Source: Acidimicrobiia bacterium (GTDB taxonomy: Bacteria > Actinomycetota > Acidimicrobiia > IMCC26256 > PALSA-610). From it: DNA of 64,000 nt. The first letter of the stretch is position 1; each line of letters opens with the position of its first letter. The translations under genes were made by a program, and so were the position numbers. Positions 34,071 through 41,933 of the stretch are shown here, piece after piece. The notes under the pieces were generated by a model. It ran no database searches and had not been told where the DNA came from. It saw only the letters and a program-made list of their open reading frames with translations. Location: NCBI GenBank assembly GCA_036271555.1, contig DATBAK010000010.1:124001-188000 (forward strand), written 5' to 3'.

Positions 34071-34879
34071 TAGAAGGGGCGGAGGAGCTCCGGCGCGACG
34101 GGGGCGTCGGGTTGCGCGTCGCCGTCTGCGCTCGGCACGAGCCCGCGCGGACCGGCGACGCGGTCGAAGCGCTCGAGCGACACGACTTCGAGGCCGACGT
34201 CGTCGTCGTTGTCGAGAGCGTCGGTGGCCGCGAGCGCGCCGGCTTCGACGGCCTCGAACAAACGGCGGGGGAGCACGCGACCGACGCCGCCGACGAGCCA
34301 CGTGCCGGCTGCCGGGCGCGCGGTGCCGAGCACGTCGGCGGTGCCCTCGGGCACGAGCGCACGGCCCGCGCCGATGGCCGACGCGCTGACCAACAGGTGC
34401 GACACCTCGAGTTCGGCCAGCATCCACGAGTCGACGAGCCGGACCGGTTGGGGCGCGGACCGGCGGCGCAGCAGCGCGGTCAGCCCCGACGCTTCGGTGC
34501 GCACCGCGATCGCCGCGAGGTCGGCGCGTTCGGCCAGCGCACGGTCGACGGCGCGCGGCCAGCCGACGACGGCGAGCACCTCGTCGTCGCTCGACTGCAG
34601 GGGCAGGCTCGCGGCGAGCCGGTCTGCGGTGCGGTCGCCGTCGAGACGCGCGATCGCCTCGCGACATGCCTCTGCCGGATCCGGCGCCGCGAGGATCCGC
34701 GCGCAGAGCCACCAGAGCGGTCCGTTCCCGACATGGTGGGCGAGCAGACGACGGCACGAGACGACGAGCCCTGCGGGATCGAATGCGAAGGCCGCGAGCG
34801 CCTCGGCGGCCTCGACCGCGAGCGCGTCGTCGTCGACCGCCCACCGACTGACCGAGCGGAGCCGTTCGACCGGATGCAT
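34070..34879 (-). CDS. Conserved hypothetical protein (possible eIF2B-like fold)
   Basis: 269 residues from ATG 34879 (MHPVERLRSVSRWAVDDDAL). I do not recognise it with confidence. An all-helical N-terminal half (AEALAAFAFDPAGLVVSCRR) is followed by alternating strands: EVLAVVGWPRAVDRALAERA, VRTEASGLTALLRRR, VRLVDSWMLAELEVSHLLVS and IGAGRALVPEGTADVLGTA. The order resembles eIF2B-alpha/MTRI-type Rossmann proteins, which also show a short HLLV-G-A-N-G run, but catalytic residues are not evident. An upstream ATG at 34933 adds basic residues and is unlikely. Confidence 0.65.
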   Translation of the reverse strand: MHPVERLRSVSRWAVDDDALAVEAAEALAAFAFDPAGLVVSCRRLLAHHVGNGPLWWLCARILAAPDPAEACREAIARLDGDRTADRLAASLPLQSSDDEVLAVVGWPRAVDRALAERADLAAIAVRTEASGLTALLRRRSAPQPVRLVDSWMLAELEVSHLLVSASAIGAGRALVPEGTADVLGTARPAAGTWLVGGVGRVLPRRLFEAVEAGALAATDALDNDDDVGLEVVSLERFDRVAGPRGLVPSADGDAQPDAPVAPELLRPF

Positions 34880-34983
34880 CGCGTCCGAGGCTACCGGCAC
34901 GATCGCGCCGCTCCGACGGCGGCACCGTCGCACTGCGATGAGATTGCGATGAACGGAACGGCCGCGACGAACGTGTGCCGTTC

Positions 34984-35460
34984 ATGACCCGTTCCCGGCG
35001 CTCGGCCTCGGCACTCCTCCTGCTGATCCTCGCGTCGGTCGCGAGCTGCCGCGCCCCGTCGCACGCCGCGTCTCGGGCGAGCACTGCCGCCCCGACCGCG
35101 CCGGCGTCGGCACGACCCGCAACCGCGACACACTCGTTCGATGCGGTCGAGAGCCACTTCACCGTCGACCGGCCGATGCATCGCGACCACCCGACCCTGT
35201 CGGTGTTCGTCGTAGCACCCGTCGGCCGCCGGCCGTTCCCGTTGATCGTGTTCAGCCACGGCTTCCAGAGCATCGCCGAGCTGCACGCGCCGACGCTGAC
35301 GGGATTCGCGCGAAACGGTTACGTCGTCCTCGCACCGAACTATCCCGACGCGGACTACCGCACGCATCCCGCCGACATCAGCCTGGTACTGAACCGCGTC
35401 ACGGGTGAACGGAGTCCGCTGCGCGAGGGCTTTCACGCCGCCCTGAGCGGCACCCTCCTC
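34984..35460 (+). pseudogene. Truncated secreted alpha/beta hydrolase
   Basis: The frame from ATG 34984 encodes a lipoprotein-type signal (RSASALLLLILASVASC) and the N-terminal part of a chlorophyllase/lipase-like hydrolase: FPLIVFSHGFQSIAELHAPT (oxyanion HG loop), NGYVVLAPNYPDADYRTHPA and DISLVLNRV. Homology stops near 35450, before the expected GHSxG nucleophile, acid and His. The frame then runs into the convergent SCP2 gene and ends at 35556. The catalytic core is missing in all plus frames, so this looks like a 3'-deleted remnant rather than an active enzyme. Confidence 0.6.
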
Positions 35461-35503
35461 GGCACGCCGAGAACGCGCTCGAGGGCCGCGATCATCGGAG
35501 GCC

Positions 35504-35875
35504 TCAGAACGACGTCGCGGTCCGCAGCTCCGCCAACACGTCGCCGAGCGCGGTGAGCGCGTCCGCGGCGGCACCGAGGCGGTCGATGTCGCCGCGCAGT
35601 TTGAGCCGGCCCGAGGTGAGCGCGCGCTGCGCGTTGAGCTCGCCGCGCGCGAGCGCGGCCGCGGTCTCACGGTCGCAGGCGAACGTCACGTCGGCCGACG
35701 TGTCGCCCCGCTCGAGGCGCCCACCGCTCTCATCGAGCACGACGACGTAGCGCACGGTCCCGACCTCCTGTGCGATGGCGATCGGGTTGGCCGCGAAGCG
35801 GGTTGCGACCGTCGAGTCCGCGCGCAGCGCGCCGTCGAAATCTTCGAGCCACTCGTGAGACAAGAAGTCCGGCAC
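35504..35875 (-). CDS. SCP2 sterol-transfer-like protein
   Basis: 123 residues from a GTG at 35875 (PDFLSHEWLEDFDGALRADS). Pattern TVRYVVVLDESGGRLERGDT, SADVTFACDRETAAALARGE and RALTSGRLKLRGDIDRLGAA is the SCP2 fold, which holds a lipid in a hydrophobic tunnel. The longer upstream frame is an antisense extension. Its 3' end overlaps the tail of the truncated hydrolase, consistent with deletion of the hydrolase end. It is divergent from the polyprenyl synthase with 62 bases between starts. Confidence 0.82.
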   Translation of the reverse strand: MPDFLSHEWLEDFDGALRADSTVATRFAANPIAIAQEVGTVRYVVVLDESGGRLERGDTSADVTFACDRETAAALARGELNAQRALTSGRLKLRGDIDRLGAAADALTALGDVLAELRTATSF

Positions 35876-35937
35876 GGCCGCAATGTACCGGCGCGAACGA
35901 TGACAGCCGCGAGGGGATGGCGACGTAGCCTGGCCCG

Positions 35938-37008
35938 ATGAGCTCGAGCACGGTCGGGGCGATCTTCCCACCCGCCCTGTCCGACATCGCCGAGCGCGCC
36001 GAGGAGCGCGTCGACGCGCTGCTCGCCACCGAGATCGCGCGCTGGAGCACGGTCGACGAACGCTTGGAAGCGCCGCTCGTCGCGCTGCGCGAGCTCGTGC
36101 TCGCGGGCGGCAAGCGCCTGCGTCCCGCGTTCTGCTACTGCGCGTTCGTCGGCGCGGGCGGATCACCCGACGACCCGCGCATCGTCGATGCGGGCGCCGC
36201 GCTCGAGTTGCTGCACACGTTCGCGCTCGTGCACGACGACGTCATGGACGGCTCGTCGACGCGCCGCGGTCTCGACGCGGTGCACGAGCGGTTCATCCGC
36301 GCGCACGACGCCGGCGACTGGCGCGGCGAGTCGCGACGGTTCGGCGAGGGCATCGCGATCCTGGTCGGCGACTTCGCGTGCACGTACGCCGATCTCCTCA
36401 TGCGCAACGCGCCCCCAGCTGCGCTCGACGTCTACGACGAGCTGCGCATCGAGCTGTGCGTCGGGCAGTCGCTCGACCTCGTCGGCACCGCGCTCCGCAG
36501 CACCGACCTCGACGACGCGCGCTGCATCGCGACGTACAAGTCCGCGAAGTACACGGTCGAGCGCCCCCTGCATCTCGGCGCCGCGCTCACGGGGCGCGGG
36601 CCGGAGCTCGCACCGGCGCTCAGTGCGATCGGTCTTCCGCTCGGCGAGGCGTTCCAGCTGCGCGACGACCTGCTCGGCGTGTTCGGCGAAGAGCGCGTCA
36701 CCGGCAAGCCGGTCGGCGACGACCTGCGCGAAGGCAAGCCGACGCCGTTGCTCGCGATCGCATCGAGCCGGGCCGACGCCGACGGTCAACAGCTGCTCGG
36801 ACGGGTCGGCGCCGGCGACCTCGATCCGCTCGAGATCCGCGCGCTCCAGCAGCTCTTCGTCGATTGCGGCGCAGTCGAGGAGGTCGAGATGACCATCGAC
36901 CTCCTCGTCGACCGGGCCCGCCGGGCGCTGGCCGAGGCGCCGCTCACGCCGTCCGCGACCGCGCTGCTCGAGGAGCTCGCCGTCTACGTCGCGTGGCGGG
37001 ATCATTGA
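35938..37008 (+). CDS. Polyprenyl diphosphate synthase (GGPP synthase-like)
   Basis: 356 residues. The first Asp-rich motif is HDDVMDGSSTRRG (~100), with GGKRLRPAFCYCAFVGAG (KR substrate pair) before it, GDFACTYADLLM following, and the second motif altered to LRDDLLGVFGEERVTGKPVG (~241), typical of actinobacterial IdsA-type enzymes. It condenses isopentenyl units into C15-C20+ diphosphates for menaquinone, carotenoid or membrane lipids. Its stop overlaps the TTG start of the ABC ATPase gene (TTGA), so an operon with an exporter is likely. Confidence 0.9.
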   Translation: MSSSTVGAIFPPALSDIAERAEERVDALLATEIARWSTVDERLEAPLVALRELVLAGGKRLRPAFCYCAFVGAGGSPDDPRIVDAGAALELLHTFALVHDDVMDGSSTRRGLDAVHERFIRAHDAGDWRGESRRFGEGIAILVGDFACTYADLLMRNAPPAALDVYDELRIELCVGQSLDLVGTALRSTDLDDARCIATYKSAKYTVERPLHLGAALTGRGPELAPALSAIGLPLGEAFQLRDDLLGVFGEERVTGKPVGDDLREGKPTPLLAIASSRADADGQQLLGRVGAGDLDPLEIRALQQLFVDCGAVEEVEMTIDLLVDRARRALAEAPLTPSATALLEELAVYVAWRDH

Positions 37009-38141
37009 GCGACGAGGGGCATCCGCAGGCGCCCCGAGCGCGACCGGAGTCATCGAGCGACGAGGGGCCGATCCCACACGACTCGACATCGCATCCGCAG
37101 GCGCCCCGAGCGCGACCGGAGGCATCGAGCGACGAGGGGCCGATCCCACACGACTCGACATCGCATCCGCAGGCGCCCCGAGCGCGACCGGAGGCGTCGA
37201 GCGACGGCGTCGGTGGAGCGATCCGGGTCTCAGCGCTGGAGAAGCGCTATGGCGCGACCGTCGCGCTCGCGGGCCTCGACTTCACGGTCGAGCGGGGCGA
37301 GGTGTTCGGGCTGCTCGGTCCGAACGGTGCCGGCAAGACCACGACCGTCGAGATCCTCGAGGGCTACCGCACGCCCGACGGCGGGTCCGTATCGGTGCTC
37401 GGTCTCGACCCGGTGGCGGACGGCCCGAAGCTCCGGCCTCGCATCGGGGTCATGCTCCAGGAAGGCGGCCTGTACCCGGGCCTGCGCCCGCTCGAGCTGC
37501 TGAAGCTGTTCGCGGCGTACTACGACGACCCTGCGGACCCCGACGAGCTGCTCGACCTCGTCGGGTTGCGCGACTCGGTTCGCACTTACGTACGCCGGCT
37601 CTCAGGCGGCCAGGCCCAACGGCTCTCGCTCGCGTGCGCGCTCGTCGGCCGGCCGGAGGTCTTGTTCCTCGACGAGCCCACCGCGGGAATGGACCCCCAC
37701 GCACGGGCGACGACGTGGCAGCTCGTGCGGGACCTGCGCCGGCGCGGCACGACCATCCTGCTCACCACCCACGCGATGGACGAGGCCGAGCAGCTGTGTG
37801 ACCGCGTCGCGATCATCGCCGCGGGCCGACTCGCCGCGATCGGCTCACCGGCCGAGCTCATGGCCGGCGAGGACGATCGCGAGCTGCGCTTCACGGTCGA
37901 CACCGAGCTCGACGTCACCGCGCTCGCGACCGCACTCGGCGTCGCGGTCAACGAGATCGTCGTCGACGCGGCGGGGGCGGGAGGGCACGAGTACCTCGTG
38001 CGCGTGCCCGGCACGCCGAAGCTCGTCGCCGAGCTCGCATGCCACCTGCGCGACCGCGACGTGCTGCTGCAGTCGCTGCACACCGGACGCCGCTCGCTCG
38101 AGGAAGTCTTCCTCGCGCTCACCTCGCAGGCGCGCACGTGA
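37005..38141 (+). CDS. ABC transporter ATP-binding protein with translated N-terminal repeats
   Basis: The conserved domain (IRVSALEKRYGATVALAGLD) begins near residue 70, and no ATG, GTG or TTG occurs in frame between it and 37005, where TTG overlaps the previous TGA. Translation therefore seems to include about 2.7 copies of a 24-residue repeat (SSDEGPIPHDSTSHPQAPRA then RPEA). Walker A GPNGAGKTT (~105), signature LSGGQAQRLS (~199), Walker B VLFLDEPTAGMDP (~220) and an H-loop TTHAMDEA are intact. It is a drug-export/ABC-2 type ATPase. Total 378 residues, ~65 more than normal. Confidence 0.88.
   Translation: MSDEGHPQAPRARPESSSDEGPIPHDSTSHPQAPRARPEASSDEGPIPHDSTSHPQAPRARPEASSDGVGGAIRVSALEKRYGATVALAGLDFTVERGEVFGLLGPNGAGKTTTVEILEGYRTPDGGSVSVLGLDPVADGPKLRPRIGVMLQEGGLYPGLRPLELLKLFAAYYDDPADPDELLDLVGLRDSVRTYVRRLSGGQAQRLSLACALVGRPEVLFLDEPTAGMDPHARATTWQLVRDLRRRGTTILLTTHAMDEAEQLCDRVAIIAAGRLAAIGSPAELMAGEDDRELRFTVDTELDVTALATALGVAVNEIVVDAAGAGGHEYLVRVPGTPKLVAELACHLRDRDVLLQSLHTGRRSLEEVFLALTSQART
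37021..37216 (+). repeat. Tandem repeat, 72-bp unit, ~2.7 copies, in frame
   Basis: ATCCGCAGGCGCCCCGAGCG recurs at 37021, 37093 and 37165, an exact 72-bp (24-codon) period with one or two substitutions. It has no stop codon in the ABC gene frame. The reverse complement shows GGTCGCGCTCG, the family 2 signature. Confidence 0.92.
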
Positions 38142-38869
38142 ACACCCGCGCCGTGCTCGCCCAGACGCGCGCCGAGCTCGCGCTCACGTTGCGACGGGGC
38201 GAGAGCCTCATCGTCACGCTCGTGATCCCGCTCGGCATCCTCGTGTTCTTCGCGAAGGTCGACACGATCGCGACCGACTACAAGGACCCGGTCGACTTCC
38301 TCGTGCCCGGAGTGCTCGCGCTCGCGGTGATGTCGGCCGCGATGGTGAGCCTCGGGATCGCGACCGGCTTCGAGCGTCGCTACGGCGTGCTGAAGCGCTT
38401 GGGCTCCACGCCGCTGAGCCGCAGCGGCCTGCTCGTCGCGAAGACGGTCACGATCCTGCTGCTCGAGGCGGTGCAGGCGGTCGCGATCATCGCGGTCGGC
38501 GCCGCGCTCGGATGGCACGTACCCGGGAGCGTGGGCGCGGCGCTGCTGCTGCTGCTCGTCGGCACGGTCGCGTTCGCAGGCGTCGGCCTGCTGTTCGCGG
38601 GCACGCTGCGCGCCGAGGCGAACCTCGCGTTCGCCAACGGGATGTTCCTCGTGCTGCTGTTCCTCGGCGGTATGGCGTACCCGCTGTCGAAGCTCCCCGG
38701 CCCGCTCGAGGCGGTCGCGCGCCTGCTTCCTGCCGCGGCGTTGTCGGAGTGCGTGCGGGGCGTCCTCGCGTCCGGTCACGCGTTCCCGGTCGGGAGCTTC
38801 GTCGTCCTCCTCGTGTGGGCGATCGCGGCGCCGCTCGCCGCCGTGCGCTGCTTCCGCTGGGAGGAGTGA
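38138..38869 (+). CDS. ABC-2 type transporter permease
   Basis: 243 residues from a GTG overlapping the ATPase stop (GTGA). Six hydrophobic segments: IVTLVIPLGILVFF, LVPGVLALAVMSAAMVSLG, a cytoplasmic turn ATGFERRYGVLKRLGSTPLS that contacts the ATPase, AVQAVAIIAVGAALG, LLLLLVGTVAFAGVGLLFAG, MFLVLLFLGGMAYPLSKL and VVLLVWAIAAPLAAV. This is the DrrB/ABC-2 fold. With the ATPase it forms an exporter, perhaps of an isoprenoid or lipid, given the linked polyprenyl synthase; no export substrate is evident from sequence. Confidence 0.88.
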   Translation: MNTRAVLAQTRAELALTLRRGESLIVTLVIPLGILVFFAKVDTIATDYKDPVDFLVPGVLALAVMSAAMVSLGIATGFERRYGVLKRLGSTPLSRSGLLVAKTVTILLLEAVQAVAIIAVGAALGWHVPGSVGAALLLLLVGTVAFAGVGLLFAGTLRAEANLAFANGMFLVLLFLGGMAYPLSKLPGPLEAVARLLPAAALSECVRGVLASGHAFPVGSFVVLLVWAIAAPLAAVRCFRWEE

Positions 38870-38880
38870 GCGAACCCCTC

Positions 38881-39085
38881 AGGCAACGAGTCGGGCGGGC
38901 CGCACAGCGACCTGCGCTTCCGGGTCGGGCTCGCGAGCTTCGCCCTCCACGACGCCTCAGGCAACAAGTCGGGCGGGCCGCACAGCGACCCTGCGCTTCC
39001 GGGTCGGGCTCGCGAGCTTCGCCCTCCACGACGCCTCAGGCAACGAGTCGGGCGGGCCGCACAGCGACCCGCCCGTTCTCGTGCT
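38881..39085 (+). repeat. Tandem repeat, 78-79-bp unit, ~2.6 copies (family 2)
   Basis: AGGCAAC(G/A)AGTCGGGCGGGC recurs at 38881, 38959 and 39038. Each full unit also contains GGGTCGGGCTCGCGAGCTTC and GCCCTCCACGACGCCTCAGG. It lies just after the permease stop. 39086-39142 holds no gene. Confidence 0.9.
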
Positions 39086-39142
39086 TGCGTTGCCGGACGG
39101 TCGATCGCGCCACCCGAAGGGCTTCGCGGTCAACCCGCCCGA

Positions 39143-40390
39143 TCAGGTGGAGTGAATCGATGCCTCGGCGACGCCGATGCGGATGTCGGTGCCCACCGGG
39201 AGCGTCCCCGTGTCCACCGTCACGACGAGCTCCACCATCCGGACCTCGATCTTGTGATCCGTCTGGATGATCCGGTGCAGGTACAGCGTGCCGACACCCT
39301 GGATCGGATACGTCGTGTTCGGCTTCACGTTGTCGGGGATCGTCGGGATACCGAGCACCGAGATGCCCGCCGAGCTCGAACCCGTGTCATTGAAGGTGCG
39401 GGTCTTGCCGATGCTCTGCGCGCTGGCGACCGCCTTCACGCTGTCGATGCTGATCAGGTTGATGAGTGTGATGTTCTGCACCGACTCCGTCGACGTCGAC
39501 GTCGCGAATCCCTTCGAGCCGACTCCGGTCACGGTCGACTTCTGCGTCCCGATGCTGATCACGTTCGGGACCGTCGTCGTCTGCAGTGAGTGCGTCTTGG
39601 TCCTGCCGTTGGTGCCGTCGCACGGCAGGAAGACCAGCGCGCTGCGCCCGGCGTTGATGCCGGTGCCCTGCACCTGCGAGCCGTAGGCCTGGCCGTCGAC
39701 GTACCGGCTCGGCACCGTCGTGAGCGACGCCTGCGCGTGCCCGACGACGATGTTCGCACCGACCGGGAAGTTGAACGCGTTCGTCGCGAGCACCTCGAGG
39801 TGGAAGGCGTTCTCGATGATCGTGGCGGTCGTCTTGGTGTGCGAGGTGATCTGCTCGTTGACCGTGAGGTTGCCGAGGCCCGGGATCGGGATGACCGTGT
39901 TCGGTGCCGGCACCGTCATCGGGCTGCCGTTGATCACCAGGTTCTCGGCCTGCGTGTCACCGGTGAAGGTGAAGCCCGAATCGTCGTGCGACACCGAGGC
40001 GGTGACGGTGACGGTGTCGGAGTGGAGCTCATCGGAGAACAGGCTCACCGTGGCGATCTGCGACTCCGCGCTCGTGCTGCTGCCCTTCGTGGACACCGTG
40101 TCGTTCACCGCGCCGACGAAGCCGGCGGTGAGGAAGCCGCCACCCACCACCGTGTTGCTGTTCTGCAGCCCGCTGGTGTTCGTGCAGCCGAGGGCGGCGA
40201 GGCCGCTCGGGCTGGACGTGAACACCGAGCTGACCTTGGCACTGGTGCCGAACGCGTTCGCGTTGTGGCCCATCCGGACCGGTTTCGCCGCCGCCGCGAC
40301 CGGTGCGGCGACCGCGGTCACCGCGATCAGAGAGCTGAGCGCGCCCACACTCACGAATCGGAGCGCGCGTCCAAACGAATGCCGACGCAT
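39143..40390 (-). CDS. Secreted choice-of-anchor P-type protein
   Basis: 415 residues from ATG 40390, with AGGGGG five bases upstream; an ATG at 40411 is less likely. Signal peptide (VSVGALSSLIAVTAVAAPVA, cleavage near AAAKP). The mature protein is beta-rich and contains two halves with the phrase GLGNLTVNEQITSHTKTTAT and GVGTLYLHRIIQTDHKIEVR, each followed by EVLATNAFNFPVGANIVVGH or ELVVTVDTGTLPVGTDIRIG. This doubled pattern fits choice-of-anchor P secreted proteins, thought to be displayed on the surface. No known enzymatic site. It is preceded by a 364-base noncoding region with strong hairpins. Confidence 0.8.
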   Translation of the reverse strand: MRRHSFGRALRFVSVGALSSLIAVTAVAAPVAAAAKPVRMGHNANAFGTSAKVSSVFTSSPSGLAALGCTNTSGLQNSNTVVGGGFLTAGFVGAVNDTVSTKGSSTSAESQIATVSLFSDELHSDTVTVTASVSHDDSGFTFTGDTQAENLVINGSPMTVPAPNTVIPIPGLGNLTVNEQITSHTKTTATIIENAFHLEVLATNAFNFPVGANIVVGHAQASLTTVPSRYVDGQAYGSQVQGTGINAGRSALVFLPCDGTNGRTKTHSLQTTTVPNVISIGTQKSTVTGVGSKGFATSTSTESVQNITLINLISIDSVKAVASAQSIGKTRTFNDTGSSSAGISVLGIPTIPDNVKPNTTYPIQGVGTLYLHRIIQTDHKIEVRMVELVVTVDTGTLPVGTDIRIGVAEASIHST

Positions 40391-40510
40391 GTGATCCCCC
40401 TTGTCCGCCACCAGGGCGGTCCCGCTGGTGCGGGCGTATTACCCGCGGCCCGCGACGGCCATGCACCGATTCGAACATTTCTGGCGCGACGGCGACCGTC
40501 GGCGAACGCG
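40391..40510. other. 5' region of the secreted protein gene
   Basis: 120 bases upstream of the choice-of-anchor gene. On the minus strand a small hairpin CACCAG...CTGGTG lies just before the ribosome site. No convincing promoter was seen. The rest of the 40391-40754 gap (the hairpins and a 146-base A/T-richer stretch to 40754) is described in the next entries and holds no CDS. Confidence 0.4.
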
Positions 40511-40541
40511 ACAGAGGGCCGCCTCGTGGGCGGCCCTCTGT
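40511..40541. terminator. 13-bp perfect hairpin
   Basis: ACAGAGGGCCGCC (40511-40523) pairs exactly with GGCGGCCCTCTGT (40529-40541) around TCGTG. On the minus strand it follows the sigma/anti-sigma operon; on the plus strand it precedes a T-tailed hairpin. Confidence 0.65.
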
Positions 40542-40547
40542 GAGAAG

Positions 40548-40608
40548 AAGCCGGCGGAACCCCCGGGGCTGGGTGGGGGGCCTGCAACTGGAGTCCCGCC
40601 GGCTTTTT
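40548..40608 (+). terminator. Large intrinsic-terminator-like hairpin with T-run
   Basis: AAGCCGGCGG (40548-40557) pairs with CCGCCGGCTT (40596-40605); the loop can form an inner CCCCC/GGGGG stem. On the plus strand the stem ends in TTTTT (40604-40608). No plus-strand CDS ends here, so it may end an unannotated RNA, or act on minus-strand transcripts where the tail is only TTCTTCTC. Confidence 0.7.
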
Positions 40609-40754
40609 GGTCCTGAGGGGGCGGGGTGTCCTCGGACCGTCTGCGAGAACGGTGCTTCCCCGAGGCGCGCGAGACCAAACAAGATTTTCCCGGAATTTCC
40701 GGCACCGTCACCGGGCCGTCGTACCACCGTCGCGCGATGGCTAATCCTTCTGAT

Positions 40755-41087
40755 TCACGCTTTTTGGAAATGGTCGCTCAGACCCGTGATCGTCAGGAGG
40801 CGGGCAACGGGGTCGCTCGGGTTCTGGAGGACCAGACGCCCGGAGCCGGCGGCCAAGTCGTTGTGCAGCGCGAGCAGGATCCGCAGGCCGGAGGAGTCGA
40901 CGAACGTGGTCTGCGAGAGGTCCAACGTCAGATCCGTGCACCCGTCGGCCCGCAGACCGCCGGTGAGCTCCTCCAACGCGGGCGCCGAATAGGCGTCGAG
41001 CTCGCCGATGACGCCGACGACGGCGGCGCCGCCGTCGCGATCGGTCGTGAGCACGAGGTCGGCCCGTTCTGCCGAGTCGTCCGCCAC
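40755..41087 (-). CDS. STAS-domain anti-sigma factor antagonist
   Basis: 110 residues from a GTG at 41087 with GGAGGAG five bases upstream (VADDSAERADLVLTTDRDGG). STAS core: VVGVIGELDAYSAPALEEL, LTLDLSQTTFVDSSGLRILL with the phosphorylatable Ser of the DSSG loop, and DPVARLLTITGLSDHFQ. When unphosphorylated it would bind the RsbW-type kinase and free the sigma factor. It lies 87 bases downstream of the sigma gene on the same strand and is one of three STAS proteins in this module. Confidence 0.9.
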   Translation of the reverse strand: MADDSAERADLVLTTDRDGGAAVVGVIGELDAYSAPALEELTGGLRADGCTDLTLDLSQTTFVDSSGLRILLALHNDLAAGSGRLVLQNPSDPVARLLTITGLSDHFQKA

Positions 41088-41174
41088 CAAGGCTCCTCCG
41101 CGGTCACACCGCCATCTCGCGTATTCGGACGGCGTGATGGTAGCCACCACCCGGGGAGCGGGGTTCGTCGGCGC

Positions 41175-41933
41175 TCAGCGCTCGGCGGTCTGCAGCTGCT
41201 GGCGGAGGTTGGCGAGGCTGCGAGCGAGCAGACGCGAGACGTGCATCTGGCTCACACCGACCTGGTCGGCGATCTCGGTCTGCGTGAGGTCCTCGAAGAA
41301 CCGCAGCCGCAGGATGACCTGCTCGCGCTCCGGGAGGGTCGCGAGCGCGCGCTCGATGAGCGCACGGTGCTCGACGAGGTCGAAGTTCGCATCGAGCGTG
41401 CCGAGCCGTTCCGCGAGCCCGACCGACTCGCGCCCCTCGCCCGACGCGGCGTCGAGCGACGCGGAACGGTACGCGCCGCCGACCTCCATCGCCTCGAGCA
41501 CGTCGTCGACGCGGATGCCGAGCTCCTCGGCGATCTCCGGGATGCGCGGCGCGCGACCGAGTCGTTGCGTGAGCTCCGCGATCGTCGGCCCGAGCCGCAG
41601 ATGCAGCTCCTGCGAGCGCCGGGGCACGCGAACCGACCACGTCTTGTCCCGGAAGTGACGCTTGAGCTCGCCTTCGATCGTCGCGGTCGCGAACGTCGAG
41701 AACTCGAGACCGCGGTCGGGGTCGAAGCGCTCGACGGCCTTCAACATGCCGACGAACGCGACCTGCACGAGATCGTCGAGCGGCTCGCCACGGTTCGCGT
41801 ACCGACGCGCGAGGTGCGTCGCGAGCGCACGGTGCGCCTCGATGAGCTGATTGCGCGTCCTGCGGTCCCGGGTTCGGCTGAACTCCTCGAACTTGGTCCG
41901 CAGCTCTTCGCGCGAGGGCCGTTCCGAGCTCAT
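41175..41933 (-). CDS. SigB/SigF/SigG-family RNA polymerase sigma factor
   Basis: 252 residues from ATG 41933, overlapping the RsbW stop (ATGA). Region 2: AHLARRYANRGEPLDDLVQV and FVGMLKAVERFDPDRGLEFS with FSTFATATIEGELKRHFRDK; region 3: RVPRRSQELHLRLGPTIAEL; region 4: LPEREQVILRLRFFEDLTQT and the recognition helix VGVSQMHVSRLLARSLANLR. This is the stress/sporulation type controlled by partner switching. Translational coupling to the anti-sigma gene keeps the two in balance. Confidence 0.93.
   Translation of the reverse strand: MSSERPSREELRTKFEEFSRTRDRRTRNQLIEAHRALATHLARRYANRGEPLDDLVQVAFVGMLKAVERFDPDRGLEFSTFATATIEGELKRHFRDKTWSVRVPRRSQELHLRLGPTIAELTQRLGRAPRIPEIAEELGIRVDDVLEAMEVGGAYRSASLDAASGEGRESVGLAERLGTLDANFDLVEHRALIERALATLPEREQVILRLRFFEDLTQTEIADQVGVSQMHVSRLLARSLANLRQQLQTAER

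Noticed and set aside
40440-40530. A tRNA-like TTCGAAT segment on the minus strand
   Set aside because: The flanking bases (AAATG and CGGTG) cannot form a T stem, and no acceptor or anticodon arm could be drawn.
40391-40620. Riboswitch or 6C RNA upstream of the secreted-protein gene
   Set aside because: There are C-rich loops but the order of stems does not match the 6C or cyclic-di-GMP classes as I know them; left as an unassigned structured region.
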